In this document: in pieces, positions 13,586 through 17,952 of the stretch | How positions within the stretch are numbered: position 1 is the first letter of the stretch | Layout: each line of letters begins with the position of its first letter | DNA from: Gemmatimonadota bacterium | GTDB taxonomy: Bacteria > Gemmatimonadota > Gemmatimonadetes > Palauibacterales > Palauibacteraceae | Direction: 5' to 3' | NCBI GenBank assembly: GCA_029288095.1 | Contig: JARFPW010000090.1 | Coordinates: 1 to 17,952 of the forward strand | Length of the DNA stretch: 17,952 nt | Position numbers and translations under genes: made by a program | Notes under the pieces: generated by a model | What the model was told of the DNA's origin: nothing | The model's database searches: none | The model's input: only the letters and a program-made list of their open reading frames with translations

Positions 13586-14454
13586 AGCGGCACCGTGAGC
13601 ACCGAGCAATTGGCGCCCGTTATGATCTCTGAGGTGATGCTCCCGATCAGTACGCGGCTGGCCAGACCCGGTGCATGAGCCTTACCGATAACGATGAGAT
13701 CCACGTTCTCGGACTCGGCGGTATTGAGAATGTGGGTTACGATCGGACGCCCCCGCGCGACCGTAACGGTCATGCTGAGGCTTTCCCGCAGCTCGGCGGG
13801 CACCTGTGATTCGGCATCCTGCCGAGCGCCGGCTTCGATACGCCCCAGCGCCTCGTCGACCTTGGCCGGTGAGCTTACCGCCCGGAGGTAGGCCTGCAAG
13901 GTGCCCGGCATCGCGTGCAGAAGCACCAGGCGGGCAGAGAAGTACTCCGCATAGGCCGCAGCCGTCTCAGCCACGGGAGCGCTCTCGTCACGCAGGCTGA
14001 CGGCGGCCAGGACCGTCTTGTCCGTTTCGTTTCTGACCGGTCGCCAGACCAGTACCGGCACCTGGGACTTCCGAACGATCGCCCTGCACATGTTACCCAT
14101 TTCATCGGTGGGCCACGCTCGATTCTGGTGAGCCCCGACGACGATCAGTTCCGAACCCAACTCCTCCGCCGCGGTCGTGATCGCTTGCGGGGTCCAGCCG
14201 CTCGCGACCCGGAATTCGGCTTCGATACCAAGGCGCTCCGCGATGGCTTCGAGGTTGGCCTGGACATCGAGCCTCTGTTCGAGAAGGACATCGAGCTGGT
14301 CACCCAGTTCACGCCGCAGGTACCCTGGTACCGTGATCTTCTCGACGGAGTGAAACAGCACGATCTCCGCCGTCGGGAACCTGGAGACTGCCCATCGCAC
14401 GCTCGCTTCGGAGCTGTCCGAGAAATCGACTCCAACGAGGATTCTCTGATACAT
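13582..14454 (-). CDS. Tandem-domain universal stress protein (UspA family)
   Basis: A 290-residue cytoplasmic protein with two Usp domains. Domain 1 (about 1-140) begins with YQRILVGVDFSDSSEASVRWA and ends with SQVPVLVWRP. Domain 2 (about 147-290) begins with TVLAAVSLRDES and ends with ANCSVLTVPL. The ATP-binding loop in domain 2 is recognisable (VIGKAHAPGLASRVLIGS, 255-272). That of domain 1 is degenerate (VVGAHQNRAWPTDEMGN), so probably only domain 2 binds nucleotide. I chose the ATG at 14454 because the Usp fold starts there; the longer frame to 14583 runs back into the upstream gene. No strong ribosome binding site is visible. The gene follows the lipoprotein protease gene after 53 bases and is coupled by ATGA to the YggX-like gene. 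Such proteins help survival under starvation or respiratory stress. Confidence 0.92.
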   Translation of the reverse strand: MYQRILVGVDFSDSSEASVRWAVSRFPTAEIVLFHSVEKITVPGYLRRELGDQLDVLLEQRLDVQANLEAIAERLGIEAEFRVASGWTPQAITTAAEELGSELIVVGAHQNRAWPTDEMGNMCRAIVRKSQVPVLVWRPVRNETDKTVLAAVSLRDESAPVAETAAAYAEYFSARLVLLHAMPGTLQAYLRAVSSPAKVDEALGRIEAGARQDAESQVPAELRESLSMTVTVARGRPIVTHILNTAESENVDLIVIGKAHAPGLASRVLIGSITSEIITGANCSVLTVPL

Positions 14455-14507
14455 GCTGCTGCGGGCCCGGTTCAGGTGGAGGGAGCGATACGTCGGGGTC
14501 GAACCTA

Positions 14508-15593
14508 CTAAGGGAGTGCGGTCAGCGCACGGGCCGCGGCCTTCGCCGGCGTGCCGCCCAGCAGCCGGTCGAGCGCTTCCCATGGATCGCCATCCGTTTC
14601 TTCGATGATGGCTTCCACCGTGCTCCTTACGCTCCCGAACCGGCCATACAGCGTCTCGAAGTCATCCAGCCGTTCGTAGTACAGAAGCCGGGATAGCAGC
14701 CAGGCGTTATCGATGCCGGCCGAATCGAGGCTGCCGTATCGGCTCGAGCGCAGGTCCCGCACCACGCGCGTTTCGAACCTGCGGACAGCGGTCTCGATGA
14801 TGTCCCGTTTCATCCTCCGCATCTCAGTCGCGTCTCGATCGGATGCGTATAGTTGTTCCAGGGGCTCCCGGAGCGATCTGAAGAAGTCCGCGAACACCCG
14901 GGCATCGTGCCAGCGATCTTGAGCCCGCCGACAAGGCTCGAAGTCGCCGCGGGCATCGCAGAAGAACTCGATCATCCCCCGGTGTCCCACGAAATTGGCG
15001 AAGCTCTCGTTGAACTGAGCATATCCGCGCGGGAAGAATGTGGTGTGCGTGATCTCGTGCATGACAGTCTCGGCGATCGACAGCTCGTCACCCCGCAGTG
15101 CCGGAGTCAGAACCGGATCGGGAAACCACCCGAGGGTGCTGAACGCAGCGCTCGGCCTCACATAGGTATCGTACCCCTGCTCGGCGAGTCCCTCGGCTTC
15201 TCGATACGCAGCGTCGAAGTTGAAAAACCCCTTGTAGGGCAGGCGTCCGACAACCGGGAACCACCATGTCTTCCAGCGCAGTTCAAACTCTGGAGCCGCC
15301 GACACGACCATGACCAGCGTGTCCCTGTCAGTCGCGGTGAAGCTGCGGAATGACCGGCCGGCGTCGAGACCCAGGCGGCGCTCCGCGAATACGCGCACCT
15401 CGCGCACCAGACCGAGCTTCAGCTGCAGCTCGGGCGGAGTCGCAGGATCCTCGATGACATCCTGTATGTCACGCCGGTCCGCCAGGATTCGAGCCTCCTC
15501 CCAGCCGGCACGCAGGACATAGGTCGGGGAGCACGAGATCAACATCATCGCCATCGCCCCTGGCAACAGAAAGAACATTCGCCGGTGTCGCAT
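14508..15593 (-). CDS. Putative zinc aminopeptidase lipoprotein (Aminopep family, PF10023-like)
   Basis: I chose the ATG at 15593: an AGGAGG lies just upstream, and it gives a basic n-region (RHRR), a hydrophobic core and a lipobox (LISC, C21), so the mature protein would be a lipid-anchored periplasmic lipoprotein. The 361-residue protein carries a gluzincin-type metalloprotease signature, HEITH (179-183) with a downstream glutamate in FNESFAN (E196). These are the expected two zinc histidines, catalytic E180 and third zinc ligand. The flanking sequences (a GYDTYVRPSAAFSTLGWFPDP-like loop, and the LPYKGFFN region at 118-125) match the predicted aminopeptidase family found in many proteobacteria. 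Family activity is little studied, so peptide substrate is unknown. It is probably the first gene of a three-gene minus-strand unit with usp and the YggX-like gene. Confidence 0.85.
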   Translation of the reverse strand: MRHRRMFFLLPGAMAMMLISCSPTYVLRAGWEEARILADRRDIQDVIEDPATPPELQLKLGLVREVRVFAERRLGLDAGRSFRSFTATDRDTLVMVVSAAPEFELRWKTWWFPVVGRLPYKGFFNFDAAYREAEGLAEQGYDTYVRPSAAFSTLGWFPDPVLTPALRGDELSIAETVMHEITHTTFFPRGYAQFNESFANFVGHRGMIEFFCDARGDFEPCRRAQDRWHDARVFADFFRSLREPLEQLYASDRDATEMRRMKRDIIETAVRRFETRVVRDLRSSRYGSLDSAGIDNAWLLSRLLYYERLDDFETLYGRFGSVRSTVEAIIEETDGDPWEALDRLLGGTPAKAAARALTALP

Positions 15594-15596
15594 ACC

Positions 15597-15602
15597 CCTC
15601 CT
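15597..15602 (-). promoter_or_regulatory. Ribosome binding site for the aminopeptidase-like lipoprotein
   Basis: On the minus strand this reads AGGAGG, 3 bases before the ATG at 15593. The spacing is a little short but no better start fits, and the resulting N-terminus is a clean lipoprotein signal. The upstream in-frame extension to 15695 is therefore rejected. Confidence 0.55.
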
Positions 15603-15705
15603 ACCTGCATGCCCCGTACCGGATCCACACCGGCGCACTCGCGCGTGACCCGTGGACAACCGGAGCGCCTCGCACGACCTTTCGGTGGGCAGCATCCAGG
15701 TGATC

Positions 15706-15711
15706 GGGAGG
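15706..15711 (+). promoter_or_regulatory. Ribosome binding site that fixes the TTG start of waaA
   Basis: GGGAGG lies 4 bases before the TTG at 15716. No ATG or GTG occurs in frame close by that keeps the N-terminal membrane-association segment, so the TTG start is supported. Confidence 0.6.
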
Positions 15712-15715
15712 CCGT

Positions 15716-16999
15716 TTGAATCCGACGGCAGTGCTATACAACATTGGCTGGAAACTCAGCGGACCGCTACTCGCGGTCTCAGGCCTGTTCTCGCCCAAAC
15801 TCGCGCGCGCCGTAGCGGGGCGGCGGGAGGCCGTTTCGAGGTTTCAGGCATGGGCCGGCAGCCATCGAGCGGGTCCCGACCTCCCGCCGCTACTGATGCT
15901 GCACGGAGCGTCCGCCGGGGAACTTACCGGGGCGTTTCCGGTCATTCGCGAGCTTCGCCGCTCGATTCCTGATCTTCAGGTTGTCGTCACCTACTCCTCT
16001 CCCTCCGGAGAACAGGTGGCCGACGACATTGAGCCTGAGACGCACTGGTTCGTCCCGTTCGACCGGCCGGATCATGCGCGTGCAGTTCTCGAGGCCCTGC
16101 GCCCGAACGCGCTCGTGTTCGCGAAGCTCGATGTATGGCCGACGCTCACCGATCAGGCCGTCCAACTTGGCATCCCGGTCGGTATGATCAACGCGACGGT
16201 CCGTTCCGGCAGCGGCAGGCTGCGCTTCCCGGGTCGCCAGTTGCTGCAGTCCGCGTACAGCAGGCTCAAGGCCGTCGGCGCGGTTTCGCCGGAGGAGCAA
16301 CGGCGATTGCTCCGACTCGGAGTACCTCCGGCCGCCATTCGGATCACGGGCGACGCTTCCTTCGACCAGGCCCTGAGCCGCGTGCAGTCCGCCGAACACC
16401 TCCCGGCCCGATTGCCGGAGCGTGCCGCAGGTTGGGTGAGGCTGATCGCCGGTTCGACGTGGCCGGCGGACGAGGACTTCCTGCTGGACGCGGTAGCGCA
16501 GGAGCCTCGGGTCGAACTCGTCATAGTGCCCCATGAACCAGCGCCGGAGTCCGTGGAGCGTCTTGCAGCCGAAGTGGAGCGCAGACTGGGTGCTCCCGCA
16601 CGCCTGTGGAGCGAGCTCATGGAACAGAATAGCCGAAGCCAGTCTGCCGCTCCGCTCATCGTCGACGCCGTCGGTCTGCTGGCCGAACTCTACGCCGAGG
16701 CCGACATAGCGTACGTCGGCGGTGGCCTCGACGGGACTGGATTGCATTCGGTCATCGAGCCCGCGGCGGCCAGTCTCCCGGTGCTGTTCGGTTCCCGTCA
16801 CGATCGCTGGGAGGCTCGGGAGCTGATCGCGGCTGGCGGAGCCATGGAGCTCGAGCCATCGTCGACCGGGACCATCCCGCTCCTGCGTGACCGGGAAGGT
16901 CTTGCGGCGATGGGATCCGCCGCGCGCGCCTATGTGCTCGGAAAAGCCGGGGCAGCGCGAGCCGGCGCCGATATGGTCGCGGACCTGCTCGGCGACTAG
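15716..16999 (+). CDS. waaA: 3-deoxy-D-manno-octulosonic acid (KDO) transferase
   Basis: Adds KDO from CMP-KDO to lipid A precursor at the inner face of the inner membrane (GT30 family, also called kdtA). The 427-residue length is normal. An N-terminal hydrophobic/amphipathic segment (about 5-35) is followed by the family start motif LHGASAGE, with the expected catalytic base at E69 and the usual T-x-x-S-P-S-G-E-x-V stretch. Later motifs include the VPFDRPDHA loop, IAGSTWPADED, VIVPHEPAP and the C-terminal ADIAYVGGGL...GLHSVIEPAA nucleotide-sugar site. At the usual ETELWPN position the protein reads KLDVWPT (138-144), so a normally acidic E is D140. The start codon is TTG. The gene shows the cell makes lipopolysaccharide or at least lipid A-KDO. 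Its stop is interlocked with that of the convergent small membrane gene (CTAG). Confidence 0.93.
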   Translation: MNPTAVLYNIGWKLSGPLLAVSGLFSPKLARAVAGRREAVSRFQAWAGSHRAGPDLPPLLMLHGASAGELTGAFPVIRELRRSIPDLQVVVTYSSPSGEQVADDIEPETHWFVPFDRPDHARAVLEALRPNALVFAKLDVWPTLTDQAVQLGIPVGMINATVRSGSGRLRFPGRQLLQSAYSRLKAVGAVSPEEQRRLLRLGVPPAAIRITGDASFDQALSRVQSAEHLPARLPERAAGWVRLIAGSTWPADEDFLLDAVAQEPRVELVIVPHEPAPESVERLAAEVERRLGAPARLWSELMEQNSRSQSAAPLIVDAVGLLAELYAEADIAYVGGGLDGTGLHSVIEPAAASLPVLFGSRHDRWEARELIAAGGAMELEPSSTGTIPLLRDREGLAAMGSAARAYVLGKAGAARAGADMVADLLGD

Positions 17000-17205
17000 C
17001 TGGAGCGTGCTACGGGCTTCGGGCCCAGTGCGTACCAGAAGATGCACCCGAAAACGGGTACCAGCAGCACGACGCCTATCCACAACAGCGTTTCTCGCCG
17101 GTCCGCCCGGGACCTGATGATTAGGCCGATGGACCAGATATCGATCGCGAGCAGCAACGCCGCGAGAACCCAGCGCGTGTCGAGCGCGATGATCGTATCA
17201 AGCAT
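16996..17205 (-). CDS. Small two-helix membrane protein, PLDc_N-like
   Basis: A 69-residue protein with two hydrophobic helices (about 12-30 and 39-60) separated by a short charged loop (RSRADRRE). The second helix pattern (LLWIGVVLLVPVFGCIFWYALGP) matches the PLDc_N domain found alone in many bacteria or at the N-terminus of cardiolipin synthases. No phospholipase D catalytic domain is attached, so no enzyme activity is implied. It lies 2 bases after the stop of the ABC exporter gene on the same strand, so it is probably translated from the same transcript. Its own stop overlaps the waaA stop. Confidence 0.75.
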   Translation of the reverse strand: MLDTIIALDTRWVLAALLLAIDIWSIGLIIRSRADRRETLLWIGVVLLVPVFGCIFWYALGPKPVARSS

Positions 17206-17207
17206 GT

Positions 17208-17952
17208 TCAGGCCGCGTCGTACCCTGCGAACTGCAACCGATACAGTCTGGCATACAGTCCGTCGAGACTGAGCAGTTCGTCGTGCGTTCCCGTTTCACG
17301 AAGCTGTCCGTGATGCAGCACGAGGATGCGATCCGCGTTACGGATCGTGGACAGCCTGTGGGCCACCACGAGGCTGGTGCGTCCCGCCATCAGTTCTTCC
17401 AGCGCAGCGTCGATTCGCGCTTCGATCTCAGAGTCGACGGAGCTCGTCGCCTCGTCCAGCAGCAGGATTCGGGGATCGCCGGCCAGTGCCCGCGCGAAAC
17501 TGAGCAACTGGCGCTCGCCGATGCTCAGGTTGCCTCCCCGCTCCGCGAGAGGCTCGTCGTAGCCGCCTGCCAGGCGCTGCACATACCGGTCGGCGCCTAC
17601 GCGCATGGAAGCTTGCCGGACCTGTGCCGGAGCGATGTCTGCCCGTCCCAGGTCGATGTTCCAACCCGCACTGCCCGAGAACAGGTAGACGTCCTGAAGC
17701 ACCAGGCCCATGCTCGTTCGTAACTGCGTGAGCGGGAGATTCCGGATGTCACGCCCATCGAGCGTGATTCTCCCTCGCTGGGGTTCGTAGAACCGCATCA
17801 GCAGGTTGATCAGCGTCGACTTGCCCGCCCCGGTGGCGCCCACCACGGCTACGCGCTCGCCGGGCTCGACGACAAAATCGATACCTTTGAGGATCCACTC
17901 CTCTTCTGCCTCGCCAGCGGCCTGAGCGTCCTTCGGCTCCACATACCGAAAC
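17208..17952 (-). CDS. ABC exporter (fused TM-NBD type), C-terminal nucleotide-binding domain; 5' part outside window
   Basis: The minus-strand frame is open to the right edge, with 247 residues visible. They form a complete ATPase domain: Walker A GATGAGKST, Q-loop VLQDVYLF, signature LSIGERQ, Walker B ILLLDEATSSVD and H-loop VVAHRLST. The FRYVEP start and the position of the domain at the protein end are typical of MsbA/MdlB-type half transporters, whose membrane domain would lie beyond the edge. About 15 extra residues rich in Ala/Glu (PKDAQAAGEAEEE) separate the usual start strand from the WILKGIDF strand. Being next to waaA, a lipid or LPS-related substrate is tempting, but the genes are on opposite strands and the substrate is not determinable here. 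Confidence 0.93.
   Translation of the reverse strand, partial: FRYVEPKDAQAAGEAEEEWILKGIDFVVEPGERVAVVGATGAGKSTLINLLMRFYEPQRGRITLDGRDIRNLPLTQLRTSMGLVLQDVYLFSGSAGWNIDLGRADIAPAQVRQASMRVGADRYVQRLAGGYDEPLAERGGNLSIGERQLLSFARALAGDPRILLLDEATSSVDSEIEARIDAALEELMAGRTSLVVAHRLSTIRNADRILVLHHGQLRETGTHDELLSLDGLYARLYRLQFAGYDAA

Noticed and set aside
15890..17083. Long minus-strand open frame (397 codons) opposite waaA
   Set aside because: The product is Arg/Gly-rich with no domain, is antisense to clear GT30 motifs, and would also overlap the PLDc_N-like gene.

Overview
This is a gene-dense, GC-rich bacterial chromosomal window. No stretch of more than about 125 bases lacks a gene. A KDO transferase (waaA), outer-membrane-type beta-barrel and lipoprotein signals, and many c-type haem motifs point to a Gram-negative (diderm) respiratory bacterium. 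The style resembles uncultured FCB or Gemmatimonadota-like lineages, but no gene here fixes the phylum. I see no tRNA, rRNA, CRISPR array, transposase or prophage gene.

Region 1 (1-6024, + strand) is the highlight. Six genes run in one direction, and each of the five junctions is a 4-base ATGA or GTGA stop/start overlap. In order they encode: the C-terminal part of a membrane-anchored multihaem cytochrome c (cut by the window edge), a TAT-type Rieske protein, a fused b6/subunit-IV-like cytochrome b, a nonahaem periplasmic cytochrome, a large signal-peptide-bearing beta-barrel protein, and a 16-haem cytochrome. No cytochrome c1 or f is present. The likely reading is a quinol-oxidising Rieske/cytochrome b complex that passes electrons to a chain of multihaem cytochromes and perhaps across the outer membrane through the barrel.

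Region 2 (6031-7980, - strand) is acetyl-CoA synthetase (acs), convergent with the cytochrome operon. It is divergent from region 3 (8059-9131, + strand), a small membrane protein translationally coupled to a cation diffusion facilitator metal exporter, with a good sigma-70-like promoter between them.

Region 4 (9128-10715, - strand) holds a protein with a V4R-like C-terminal end, followed after one base by a TAT-exported sugar-phosphate-isomerase-like TIM barrel. Region 5 (10835-13294, + strand) is leuS.

Region 6 (13304-15593, - strand) is a lipoprotein aminopeptidase-like metalloprotease, a tandem universal stress protein and a four-cysteine YggX-like protein. Region 7 is waaA (15716-16999, +), whose stop interlocks with that of a small PLDc_N-like membrane protein (-). 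The latter lies 2 bases downstream of a truncated ABC exporter gene (-) that runs off the right edge.
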